DNA of 16,970 nucleotides from an uncultured Senegalimassilia sp. (GTDB taxonomy: Bacteria > Actinomycetota > Coriobacteriia > Coriobacteriales > Eggerthellaceae), in NCBI GenBank assembly GCA_934661765.1, contig CAKUJT010000055.1, forward strand, positions 1 to 16,970. The letters are read 5' to 3'. The notes beneath the pieces are model-generated. The model worked only from the letters and a program-made list of their open reading frames with translations, ran no database searches and was not told where the DNA came from. The position numbers and the translations under genes are program-made. Shown here piece after piece: positions 7,051 to 14,217 of the stretch (positions within the stretch are counted from its first letter, which is position 1; every line of letters starts with the position of its first letter).

Positions 7051-7246
7051 TATGTCTACTATCATGGAAGTGATAATCGAATTCCCAAATCGGCAGATTC
7101 AATCGGCAAGTCCCCAAGATCGCCCCGCCCCATACAAGCGGGCAGAACATCGCGGAGGCCTTGGCGGCATCGCTTCGAAGCCGCGCGAAGGCATGCGCCC
7201 ATCTTGGGGAGTCGGCAAACCGTACGCAGGCGAAAGGCGGCATCCC

Positions 7247-8143
7247 ATGGTACGCGTTATCACGGACTCAACGTCATCCATCCCCGTTGATGTCAGGAAC
7301 AACCTCGGCATCGAGGTGATCTCGCTGGTCATCAACCGCGCAGGGCAAAGCTACGTCGAGGCCGAAACCGACCTGGACGCCTTCTACCAGGACATTTACG
7401 AGATGATTGACGACATCCCAACCTCAAGCCAGCCTTCGCAGCAAGACGTCCGGGACGTGCTGGAGCGCATCCAAGCCGATGGCGACGACGTGCTCGGCAT
7501 CTTCATCAGCAGCAAGATGTCCGGCACCTTCGAAACCTTCCTGCGTATCGCGAAGGAGGTGGCCGCCGAGCACCCCGGGTTCAAATTCGCCGCCATCGAC
7601 AGCATGACCAACTGCATGGAGCTGGGCCACGCCGTGGTTGCGGGCGCAAAAGCCGCGAAAAGCGGGCTGGGGCTGGAAGATTGCGCCGCCGCAGTCGAGG
7701 ACAGCCTGCACTCCTCGCGCTTTTTGTTCACCCCGGAATCCTTGAGGTTCCTTGAGAAGGGCGGGCGCATCGGAAAGGCCGCGGCCCTGATCGGCGGCGT
7801 CATCAACATCACGCCCATCCTCACCGTCAAAGACGGCGAGGCGGCAACGGCGGCGAAGACCCGCTCTCAGAAGAAGGCCATGGCGAAGATCGTCAAGCTT
7901 TTCGAAGAGGACATCGCCGCCTACGGGCTGAAGAACCTGGTCGTCCACTACATCGGCTCGAAGATCCCGGCGGAGAAGTGGGCCGAGGAGGTCATCAACC
8001 CCCTTGTCGGGTTCAAAGCCAGGGTGGTTCCCGCAAGCCCCGTCATCGGCGTGCACGTAGGACCCGCCGTGGGGGTCGCGTATGAATGCAAGCAACGCAT
8101 AGAAGGCAAGTTCACCGGAGCCTCCCCCGAAGTGGTCCTCTAG
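7247..8143 (+). CDS. DegV family fatty-acid-binding protein
   Basis: 298-aa cytoplasmic protein of the DegV/FakB family. Members bind a fatty acid in a buried pocket and, in Firmicutes, present it to the kinase FakA. Family landmarks are in order: VITDSTSSIP (4-13), the TSSQPS loop (59-64), SSKMSGT (88-94), the helix SLRFLEKGGRIG (165-176), and the C-terminal VIGVHVGP (266-273) whose His270 is at the head-group site in FakB proteins. The length is normal for the family. The ATG at 7247 is chosen because the protein then begins directly with the first strand. The open frame runs back to 6890, but those 119 residues are low-complexity and unrelated to DegV. GAAAGGCGG precedes the start at modest spacing. 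The gene ends at a terminator that overlaps the 3' end of the convergent lysR. No fakA-like gene is visible here. Confidence 0.92.
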   Translation: MVRVITDSTSSIPVDVRNNLGIEVISLVINRAGQSYVEAETDLDAFYQDIYEMIDDIPTSSQPSQQDVRDVLERIQADGDDVLGIFISSKMSGTFETFLRIAKEVAAEHPGFKFAAIDSMTNCMELGHAVVAGAKAAKSGLGLEDCAAAVEDSLHSSRFLFTPESLRFLEKGGRIGKAAALIGGVINITPILTVKDGEAATAAKTRSQKKAMAKIVKLFEEDIAAYGLKNLVVHYIGSKIPAEKWAEEVINPLVGFKARVVPASPVIGVHVGPAVGVAYECKQRIEGKFTGASPEVVL

Positions 8144-8177
8144 CGCCGAACGCGCGAAAGCGATGAGCCCACGTTCT

Positions 8178-9011
8178 TTACAGGAGGTGGCTGACTTTGT
8201 CGGCCGCCTCCTTTTGCGCCACCAGCCAAAATGATGCATTGACCTCGGGATCTGCGATTGGGATGTTTACGCGGTTCTCGCCAAGGTCGCGATAGCAGCG
8301 CTCAAGGCTCACATCAGTCGAAAAGCACGGCAGCGTCGATGTACGGATGAGCTCGGCAAGGGCAAACTCGTCATCCTGCACGAGAAAACGCGATGCCGGA
8401 AGGCGCTTTCGCACAACGTCGTTCCAAAACCCCAGGTCGGTTCCCAAAAGGAAATTGAGCCCGTTCATATCCTGAAGCGACACCCGATTCCGTCCCGCCA
8501 GCGCATGGTCGCGCGGCACGCACAGGAGCAGATGCTCGTCCATGATGTGCGAGCAAATGACCCCCTCCCCGTTCGGACGATACGGCAGCACCGCAGCATC
8601 GCAATCTCCCGCTGCCAGCGCCTCGCGCGTTTTCTGCAGGTTCGCCACGCGCGTAGTGAGCGCCATGTCGGGATATCGCTGCGACACGCGTGGCGCCAGA
8701 ACCCAAAGCGGGGCGGGAGCGCACGAGATAAGGTCGATGGTTCGCAGGCTGCGGTCGTAAGCGCGGACCTCCGCAACCGAGGCGTCGATCTCGCGCAAGA
8801 TGCGCCGAGCCCCGGCAACGGCAAGCCGACCGGCTTCGCTGAGCTCCACTTTGTTCTTGCCGTGCACGAAAAGCTCGACGCCGTAACAGCGCTCGATGCG
8901 CTTCATGGCCCGGGCGACCGTGGGCGTCGAGACGTAGAAACGCCGAGCAACCTCCGAAAACGACTCCAATTCGCCAACGGCAACTAGCTGCTTGAGTTCC
9001 GTGACATTCAT
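8178..9011 (-). CDS. LysR-type transcriptional regulator
   Basis: 277-aa DNA-binding protein. Residues about 1-60 form the LysR winged helix-turn-helix (LESFSEVARRFYVSTPTVARAMKRIE, 15-40), followed by the linker helix. The remainder is a periplasmic-binding-protein-like effector domain (from about residue 90) that senses an unknown small molecule. The length is slightly short for the family (about 290-310). It is divergent from the aldo/keto reductase remnant and the second MATE gene, the usual arrangement of a LysR regulator with its target. Its likely original target, the reductase, has decayed, so it may now control only the MATE gene; this is inference. AAAGGCG lies about 7 bases before the ATG. 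Its last codons overlap the degV terminator hairpin. Confidence 0.9.
   Translation of the reverse strand: MNVTELKQLVAVGELESFSEVARRFYVSTPTVARAMKRIERCYGVELFVHGKNKVELSEAGRLAVAGARRILREIDASVAEVRAYDRSLRTIDLISCAPAPLWVLAPRVSQRYPDMALTTRVANLQKTREALAAGDCDAAVLPYRPNGEGVICSHIMDEHLLLCVPRDHALAGRNRVSLQDMNGLNFLLGTDLGFWNDVVRKRLPASRFLVQDDEFALAELIRTSTLPCFSTDVSLERCYRDLGENRVNIPIADPEVNASFWLVAQKEAADKVSHLL
8182..8215 (+). terminator. Intrinsic terminator of degV, inside lysR 3' end
   Basis: A 10-bp stem with one G-T wobble (8182-8191 with 8203-8212), an 11-nt loop and a short T-tract to 8215, about 40 bases after the degV stop. The hairpin sequence encodes the last residues of LysR on the other strand. Confidence 0.75.
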
Positions 9012-9045
9012 AAGCTTCGCCTTTCATTTCCCGTTAAGCGGCTTA

Positions 9046-9115
9046 CAGATTATCTGAACTTATGAGCAGGTTATCGCTCCTATAGTTTGCTTATCAGCTA
9101 ATTCGGCATTTCATA
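9046..9115 (+). promoter_or_regulatory. lysR-AKR/MATE divergent control region
   Basis: The AT-richer spacer contains a perfect palindrome CAGAT-T-ATCTG (9046-9056) and several TTATC/CTTAT half-sites (9052-9095) that suit LysR binding. A possible rightward promoter is TTGCTT (9087-9092), 17-bp spacer, TTCATA (9110-9115). The promoter call is tentative. Confidence 0.4.
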
Positions 9116-9132
9116 TAGAGAAAGGGAAACTC

Positions 9133-9424
9133 ATACAGTATGTCACCTTCAATAACGGCATGAAGATACCGCAAGCAGGCCTTGGCACGCATCTACCGGC
9201 CCCGACGATGCGCAAGCTTCCGTCCCTTACGCGCTGAACAACGGTTACAAGCTCATCAACACCGCCAACACCTCCGTGAACGAGTACGCCGTCGGACGAG
9301 GCGTGCGCGATTCCGGCCGTGCGCGCGAGGAAACCTTCCTTGAAACGAGCTGTGGCCGTGTTTTTACGAATCCGACACCGCCGTGGAGAACCAGAAGCAA
9401 CGCCTCCGGCGATCTGCCGCTTAG
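9133..9424 (+). pseudogene. Aldo/keto reductase remnant, frameshifted and truncated
   Basis: Three consecutive frames together spell the N-terminal third of an aldo/keto reductase. The first (from 9133) reads QYVTFNNGMKIPQAGLGTH and ends at a TGA at 9235. The second (from 9204) contains ALNNGYKLINTANTSVNEYA and VGRGVRDSGRAREETFLET, matching the family's GYR-LIDTA, NE-VGR and SG--REE segments. The third (from 9347) reads ELWPCFYESDTAVENQKQRL and stops at 9422. At least two frameshifts are needed to connect them, and the remaining roughly 180-200 residues are absent. The expected start codon may have changed from ATG to ATA (9133), since AAAGGG sits correctly before it. In known reductases the Asp of LIDTA is part of the catalytic region; here it reads LINTA. 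The remnant runs directly into the MATE gene. Confidence 0.82.
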
Positions 9425-9458
9425 GCAAAAGCAAGCGAAAAGGAGCATCCCCCTTCAT

Positions 9459-10820
9459 ATGACGAAACAACGCGATCAGCTCGACCTGCTGCACGGGTCG
9501 TTATGGAAGACCGTGCCTCTTTTCGCGATGCCCGTTGCCGCGACGAGCGTCCTCGAGCAGCTCTCGAACCTCATAGGCACGTTGATAATCGGACGGTTCT
9601 CGCCCGACGGCGGTGCGATCGGCATGGCGGCGGTCGGGTCGAACCTGCCGCTGACCAGCCTTATCATCCAATTCTTCGTAGGTATCTCACTTGGAGCGAA
9701 CGTGGCGATTGCCTATGCCGCGGGCGCCGGGGACAAGCAGCGCGCGAACCGCTGCGCGCATAGCGCCATCGCACTGTCGATCGTCGGCGTTGTGGTTGCC
9801 ATGGTGATGGAGCTCGCCTCGCGACCCATGCTGCAATGCCTGGGCGTTCCAGAGGATGCGTTCGACGAGGCTTTGATATTCCTTCGCATATTTTTGATTG
9901 GTGTCCCCGCGATCTTGCTCTACGATTTCGAAGCCGCTATTTTCAGGAGCGTGGGCATCACGCGCATGCCGCTTTTCGCGCTCGCCGTGTCAGCCACGCT
10001 CAACGCGCTTCTCGATGTGCTGTTCGTACCCGTGCTCGGATGGGGCGTCGCCAGCGTTGCCTGGGCAATGGTGATCAGCTATGCAGCAAGCGCGGCGTTC
10101 CTGTTCTTACAGCTGCTCAAAGCCGACGACCCGATTCGAATCGACGTTTCGCGCCTGCGAATCGACCACGATTCCGCCGCCTCCATCATCCGCATCGGCC
10201 TACCCGCCGGAATCCAAGGCGCGGTTTTCGCAATCGCCAACATCGTCATCCAGACCTGCATCAACAGCCTGGGCACGCAGGTGATCGCCGCGTCGTCCGC
10301 CGCGCTCACGCTGGAATTCGTGTGCTATAGCCTTTTGAACTCGTTCAGCCAAGCGTGCACCACGTTCGTCGGGCAAAACCGCGGCGCAGGCGATTTTAAG
10401 CGCTGCAAAAAGGTCCTGAAGGTGTGCCTTGTGGAAGACGGGGTCATCGCCTTCGCCATGATCACCCTTATGGTTTGGCAAGGGCACGCCGTATTGTCGC
10501 TGTTCAGCACCGATGCCGAGGTGATCGGCATCGCCTATGTGCGCATCTGCACCATATTCCCCGCATATGCGCTCAGCATGGCCTACGAGAACATGTCAGG
10601 ATATTTGCGCGGATTCGGCATCTCGATGCCGCCGTCTTTGCTCACCGTGCTGGGCGTATGCGGCGTGCGGCTGTTCTGGGTTGCCGCGGTGTTCCCGAAC
10701 AACCCCACCTTCGCCACCATCATGACGGCATATCCGGTAAGCCTCGGGGCCACGGCGCTGCTCATCGCCGGAGCGCTCGCGTTCTTCCACCCCGCAGCCG
10801 CCGCGCAAACCCGACGATAG
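9459..10820 (+). CDS. MATE family multidrug efflux transporter
   Basis: 453-aa membrane protein with about 12 hydrophobic helices in two MATE lobes. It starts LHGSLWKTVPLFAMPVAATS, the usual entry into helix 1, and shows IIGRFS near residue 43 and the QFFVGISLGANVAIAYAAGA segment typical of the DinF/NorM-like branch. The second lobe begins near SIIRIGLPAGIQGAVFAIAN. It is distinct in sequence from the other MATE gene at 4304. The ATG at 9459 is the only sensible start: the open frame continues upstream to 9276, but that part encodes the reductase remnant. An AAAAGGAG element lies 14 bases before the ATG, longer than usual, so translation may be inefficient or aided by coupling. Control by the divergent LysR protein is likely from position. 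Substrate unknown. Confidence 0.92.
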   Translation: MTKQRDQLDLLHGSLWKTVPLFAMPVAATSVLEQLSNLIGTLIIGRFSPDGGAIGMAAVGSNLPLTSLIIQFFVGISLGANVAIAYAAGAGDKQRANRCAHSAIALSIVGVVVAMVMELASRPMLQCLGVPEDAFDEALIFLRIFLIGVPAILLYDFEAAIFRSVGITRMPLFALAVSATLNALLDVLFVPVLGWGVASVAWAMVISYAASAAFLFLQLLKADDPIRIDVSRLRIDHDSAASIIRIGLPAGIQGAVFAIANIVIQTCINSLGTQVIAASSAALTLEFVCYSLLNSFSQACTTFVGQNRGAGDFKRCKKVLKVCLVEDGVIAFAMITLMVWQGHAVLSLFSTDAEVIGIAYVRICTIFPAYALSMAYENMSGYLRGFGISMPPSLLTVLGVCGVRLFWVAAVFPNNPTFATIMTAYPVSLGATALLIAGALAFFHPAAAAQTRR

Positions 10821-10940
10821 CCCAAGCGGTCTGGATGCTCGGGGGGGGACGAAGTACGTGCCTGGAAGCCGCCGTGGCACCGCGGAAGCAAGGCGTTATA
10901 CGCCCGAGCTTCAACCCTGACGCCGGCCTTTTTCCAACGT

Positions 10941-11005
10941 CTCGCGGCAGGACGATCCAGCCGCGAGAAGCCGCTCAACCGGAAACCGTTAGCGGGCTAG
11001 CCCGC
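10941..11005. terminator. Hairpins between convergent MATE and SMR genes
   Basis: Two inverted repeats lie in the 228-bp convergent gap: an 8-bp stem (10941-10948 with 10960-10967, 11-nt loop) and a perfect 14-bp palindrome GCGGGCTAGCCCGC (10992-11005). A run of five T's (10929-10933) follows a weak 5-bp hairpin (10892-10904). They probably stop transcription from both sides, but none is a textbook terminator. Confidence 0.45.
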
Positions 11006-11048
11006 CCGAAACCCGGGCACTTGACGCTACGTCCCCCAATCGTCAGGG

Positions 11049-11420
11049 CTAGGCGGTCGCTTCTGCTGCTTCGGCTGCAGCTGCTTCCTCGGCTTCTTGG
11101 GTTCCTTTGCTGAGCAGAGCTATGCCCGCCACCACCGCGATCATGCCGATTCCCACGACAACGGAGAACGGGTCGTTCCACACCACGATGCCGACGAGCG
11201 TGGTCAAAAGCGTGCCGACGCCGCCCCAGATGCCGTATGCCATCCCCAGACTCAAATGCTTGAGAGCAAGCGTCAACAGCACGAACGACGTGATGTAGCA
11301 CACGGCGGTGGCCAGGCCGAACACGGGATGGGTGAAGCCATCGGACAGCTTCATGAACGTGGTGCCGAACACCTCGGACACGATGGCGAACGACAGCTGC
11401 GCGATCGACGCATTCTTCAC
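11049..11420 (-). CDS. SMR family efflux subunit (EbrB-like)
   Basis: 123-aa small multidrug resistance protein with four hydrophobic helices. The essential membrane Glu is present (E16 in IVSEVFGTTFMKLSDGF), as is the AYGIWGGVGT helix-3 motif (61-70). A 17-residue Ala/Glu-rich tail (107-123) extends beyond the last helix and is unusual for the family. The start is GTG at 11420, immediately after the TAA of the preceding SMR gene with no bases between, so re-initiation by the same ribosome is likely. SMR genes in tandem usually encode the two halves of a heterodimeric pump such as EbrAB or YkkCD, with the two chains in opposite orientations. The pair exports cationic compounds driven by protons. 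Expected control is by the MarR protein at the head of the operon. Confidence 0.87.
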   Translation of the reverse strand: MKNASIAQLSFAIVSEVFGTTFMKLSDGFTHPVFGLATAVCYITSFVLLTLALKHLSLGMAYGIWGGVGTLLTTLVGIVVWNDPFSVVVGIGMIAVVAGIALLSKGTQEAEEAAAAEAAEATA

Positions 11421-11741
11421 TTACATCGCCCCCAATCGCAAGCACGCCACACCGAAGATGACGAGCGCGATGCCCGCAACCTTCTTCGCGTTGAACTTCT
11501 CTTTCCAAACGATGCGGCTGACCACAGCCGTCAGCGCCACCGCCGCGCTTGTCCAGATTGCGTACGCCAAACCCAAGGGCAAAGATGCGAACACGTGCGA
11601 AAGCGCGTAAAACGACACGGCATAGCCCACCGCAATGCCGATAATGGGTAATTTGCGGCGGAAACCGTCGGAGAGCTTCATGCAGGTGTCTCCGAACACC
11701 TCGAAGAGCACCGACAGCCCCAGAAGCGCATACGGGCTCAT
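11421..11741 (-). CDS. SMR family efflux subunit (EbrA-like)
   Basis: 106-aa membrane protein with four helices and standard SMR length. E14 in LSVLFEVFGDTCMKLSDGF is the proton/substrate-coupling glutamate, and PLGLAYAIWTSAAVALTAVV (55-74) is the family's helix-3 region. It shares the MKLSDGF signature with its downstream partner, showing that the pair arose by duplication. The ATG at 11741 overlaps the marR stop codon (ATGA), and its own TAA abuts the next gene's GTG. The three genes therefore form one tightly coupled operon. Heterodimer formation with the 11049-11420 product is inferred from the family rule that paired SMR genes work together. Confidence 0.9.
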   Translation of the reverse strand: MSPYALLGLSVLFEVFGDTCMKLSDGFRRKLPIIGIAVGYAVSFYALSHVFASLPLGLAYAIWTSAAVALTAVVSRIVWKEKFNAKKVAGIALVIFGVACLRLGAM

Positions 11742-12172
11742 CGCTGCACCTCTTCCTGGAACGTTTTCGCGTACTGCTTGATCACCCTGATGAACAGCTC
11801 GCCCTCCTCGACGCTGATCGCGCCCGCGGCCTTCATCTCGAGCTCGCGCATGCGCTCGACGGGCAGGCGCCATTGCTCGCGCCCTTCATCGGTGAGCGCC
11901 ATGATCCGCTCGCGCTTGTCGGCCTGGCTTGCATGCGCGACCACGACATCGCGCGCCGCCAGACGCTTGCAGATGGCGCTGATCGTCTGCTTGCCCATGT
12001 CGCACACCTCGCAGATCGACCGCTGCGAAAGGCCTTCGGGCTCATCCCACAGGGCGTCCACAACGTATAGCTCGCTAGTGTCGACCCCCATCTTCTTGGC
12101 GAACGTGCCGTACGCGACCGACACGTCGCGCCAGCAATCCCACATCTCCTTCGAGAATTCCTCCGACAGCAT
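11738..12172 (-). CDS. MarR family transcriptional regulator
   Basis: 144-aa winged-helix regulator, normal length for MarR. The recognition region is SQRSICEVCDMGKQTISAICKRL (49-71), and the wing is ASQADKRERIMALTDEG (81-97), with the Asp-Lys-Arg pattern typical of the family. MarR proteins bind palindromic operators as dimers and are released by small aromatic or cationic ligands or by thiol oxidation; C53, C57 and C68 lie close to the DNA-reading helices and could be redox-sensitive. The ATG at 12172 has GGAGG 4 bases upstream. Its stop overlaps the first SMR start. A tandem operator at 12190-12227 suggests autorepression of the whole operon, and the same motif at 5691-5730 suggests control of a distant MATE gene. 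Confidence 0.92.
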   Translation of the reverse strand: MLSEEFSKEMWDCWRDVSVAYGTFAKKMGVDTSELYVVDALWDEPEGLSQRSICEVCDMGKQTISAICKRLAARDVVVAHASQADKRERIMALTDEGREQWRLPVERMRELEMKAAGAISVEEGELFIRVIKQYAKTFQEEVQR

Positions 12173-12189
12173 CTTGCCTCCGTTCGGAT

Positions 12190-12230
12190 TGGTCTACTGG
12201 TTGACTATCATAGTCTACTGATTGACTTTC
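12190..12230 (-). promoter_or_regulatory. Tandem MarR operator and promoter of marR-SMR-SMR
   Basis: Two motif copies with 21-bp period: TGGTCTACTGGTTGACT (12190-12206) and TAGTCTACTGATTGACT (12211-12227), 15 of 17 bases identical. Between and partly inside them, on the minus strand, is a good -10 hexamer TATGAT (12207-12212), with a poor -35 (TGGAGA) 16 bases upstream. A repressor bound to either copy would cover the promoter. Confidence 0.72.
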
Positions 12231-12610
12231 TCCACACAGCCGCACGGAATCCACACGAGGAGCATGGGGTTTTGCGGCTTGCCCCGCACGCCAGATACGG
12301 GCGAAGAAGCCCGGGAGAAGCAAGGGGGCAAGGCGGCGGCTTCGGGCGGGGCCCAAGGAGCCATCCGATAGCGGCTCCCTGTGAGCGTGCGACAGCTCTA
12401 CCGGCACTCAAGGAGCGGGCAAGGCGGCAGCTTCCACAAAGCAGCATCGTCTGCAGGAAATCCATCAACAATTGGCATACATTACTGAAACATACTCACA
12501 ATTCTGTGGCAACACGATACAATTAGAACTTCAAGCCAACCGGCCGTTTGGCCGCATTCAATCAGATGATCCACCAGCTATTCAACATGCGCTAGAGGGG
12601 GTTAACGCAC
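12231..12610. other. Intergenic region upstream of the membrane LuxR gene
   Basis: No gene is seen. The left part is GC-rich and holds a near-perfect 18-bp direct repeat (12326-12343 and 12417-12434, 17 of 18 identical, GGGCAAGGCGGC core) plus an 8-bp inverted repeat (12278-12285 with 12325-12332). The right part (12460-12530) is AT-rich. A plausible promoter for the LuxR gene is CTCACA (12495-12500), 17-bp spacer, TACAAT (12518-12523). Confidence 0.45.
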
Positions 12611-14074
12611 ATGAATATCAAGGAGCTTGTGCCGGAGAAGGTGGAATCGGAGATCAATTCTCCCGACCATCCGACCCGCAGGTTCGTCGGCTTCGCTTTG
12701 CTGCTTGCATGGCACTACAACCTATGGTTCCTGCATGACTCGTTCGTCGGAGCGCAGCTGCTCGACGATTGCGTGACGCAGTCGTGGCTGATCGCACTCG
12801 TCTCCGCCGCGGTCTCTTTCATCGTCATCGCCTTCGCCCTAGGCAGGAAGCACCGCCTTTGCAATATCCCGTGGTTGCTTTGGACCGCCACCGCCGTCGC
12901 CGTCATCTGCACGCTCGCGCTGACCCTGTTCGCGTTCTCCTTCCCCACCGACCTCATCGCGTACGCGCTTGCCGCACTGGTCGGCATCACGAACGCCATC
13001 CTATGGATCATGTGGGGCGAACTGTACTCGCGAACGAAGACGTCGTTCTCCGTTTCCTATATCGGCACCACCGTCGGCCTGGTCACGCTCGTGTGCTCGC
13101 TGATCTGCTTCGTCCTTCCCACCGGCGTCTCCTCGGTGTTCATCTCGCTCATGCCGCTTGCGGCGGGCCTGCTGTTCGCGCGCGGCGTCACCATCGCCAA
13201 GGACATGCCCTACCCCACGCTGCTGCCGAAAAGCACCGCGAACCGCGCCCTGAAACCCATGATCGTGGTGTGCGGCACCACGTTCGTCGCATCGGTGGCC
13301 TGCTATTTCCTGGTCGCCATCATCCCATGGGAGAACCTGCCGTACGGCGAGTACGCCTTCACGTTCGGCTCCATCGGCGGCGCAACCCTGCTGTGCATCA
13401 TCGGCGTGATTTGCGGCCTGACCAATGACCGCCTGAACATCTACCGCACCTTCCCCTGGCTTATCATCATCGCAATCGCTTCGTTCGCATTGTTCCTGAT
13501 GGGCGATAGGTTCTTCGTCCCCTCGTTCTTCGTGGTGCTGGCCGCCGTATCCATCTTCGAGGTTCTGCTGATCATGTACTTCGGTGTGCTGGGAGTGAAG
13601 GGATACGTGCCCATCGGCTTCGCGTTCGGTTTCAGCGGGGCGTTCATCCGCCTGGGCATCGCCGTGGGCAACTCCATCGCGCTTTACTATGAGGCGAACC
13701 CCGCGTTCGCCAAGGTGGCAACCGATCCCATGTCGCTGATATTCGTGTGCATCCTTGCCGCCGTCATCATCCCGCTGGTGCGCCAGGAGTACAACATCAC
13801 CCAGCTCATGGCACCGCCGGCAACGGAATCCAGCCAGGAACATCGCATCAAGGAGCTGGCCGCCGAGTTCTCGCTGTCGGCACGCGAGACCGAGATCGTC
13901 ATGCTCATCGCCCGCGGCTTCACCACGGACAACGTGGCGAAGAAGCTGGTCATCTCGCCCTACACGGTGAACACCCACATCCGCCATGTCTACGAGAAGG
14001 TGGGCATCCACAAACGCTCCGAGCTGATCGACTACATCAACCGCACCGGCTCCGAAGATGACAAGAAGGCCTAG
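12611..14074 (+). CDS. LuxR-type regulator with multi-pass membrane domain
   Basis: 487-aa protein with about 12 hydrophobic helices (residues 25-400, resembling a transporter fold) followed by a cytoplasmic LuxR/NarL helix-turn-helix (422-476). The HTH is canonical: LSARETEIVMLIARGFTTDNVAKKL (421-445) and VNTHIRHVYEKVGIHKRSEL (454-473). No receiver, PAS or kinase-linked domain is present, so the membrane part probably senses the signal directly. Proteins of this layout are highly expanded in Eggerthellaceae, where they often lie beside oxidoreductase or transport genes they are thought to control. Here no such target is adjacent in the same direction, and a strong terminator follows. The start has a GGGGG element about 10 bases upstream. 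The ligand and targets are unknown. Confidence 0.9.
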   Translation: MNIKELVPEKVESEINSPDHPTRRFVGFALLLAWHYNLWFLHDSFVGAQLLDDCVTQSWLIALVSAAVSFIVIAFALGRKHRLCNIPWLLWTATAVAVICTLALTLFAFSFPTDLIAYALAALVGITNAILWIMWGELYSRTKTSFSVSYIGTTVGLVTLVCSLICFVLPTGVSSVFISLMPLAAGLLFARGVTIAKDMPYPTLLPKSTANRALKPMIVVCGTTFVASVACYFLVAIIPWENLPYGEYAFTFGSIGGATLLCIIGVICGLTNDRLNIYRTFPWLIIIAIASFALFLMGDRFFVPSFFVVLAAVSIFEVLLIMYFGVLGVKGYVPIGFAFGFSGAFIRLGIAVGNSIALYYEANPAFAKVATDPMSLIFVCILAAVIIPLVRQEYNITQLMAPPATESSQEHRIKELAAEFSLSARETEIVMLIARGFTTDNVAKKLVISPYTVNTHIRHVYEKVGIHKRSELIDYINRTGSEDDKKA

Positions 14075-14160
14075 CAGCGTATTTGCGATACCAGCCGATA
14101 ATCGGACCCCGGGGGGATTCCCGCGAGGAAACCCCTGCTAGGGAAACCGGTCCGCACGCA

Positions 14161-14217
14161 ATCGCCTCCCGCTTCATAGCTGTAACTGCAGCACACGAAG
14201 CGGGAGGCGATTTTTTT
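14161..14217 (+). terminator. Strong intrinsic terminator of the LuxR gene
   Basis: A perfect 15-bp stem (14161-14175 with 14197-14211) followed by a run of T's to 14217. The 21-nt loop can form a further 4-bp GCTG/CAGC stem. It lies about 87 bases after the stop codon and is the clearest terminator in the window. Confidence 0.93.

Larger units (their letters stand above)
6479..7246. other. 768-bp gene-free region with hairpin and repeats
   Basis: No convincing gene lies between the divergent PAP2 and degV genes. It holds an orphan hairpin (6536-6569), a degenerate 24-bp repeat array (about 6615-6812) and a 37-bp direct repeat (6908-6944 and 7014-7050). Several ORFs are open through it on both strands, but they share the 8-codon periodicity of the repeats and have no family resemblance or ribosome-binding site. 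A weak promoter for degV could be TGGCCA (7036-7041), 18-bp spacer, TATCAT (7060-7065). Confidence 0.5.

Noticed and set aside
6890..7246. 119-residue N-terminal extension of DegV
   Set aside because: DegV homologues begin at the ITDSTS strand; the extension translates the repeat-bearing leader.
9276..9458. 61-residue N-terminal extension of the second MATE protein
   Set aside because: It encodes a piece of the aldo/keto reductase remnant, not a MATE N-terminus.
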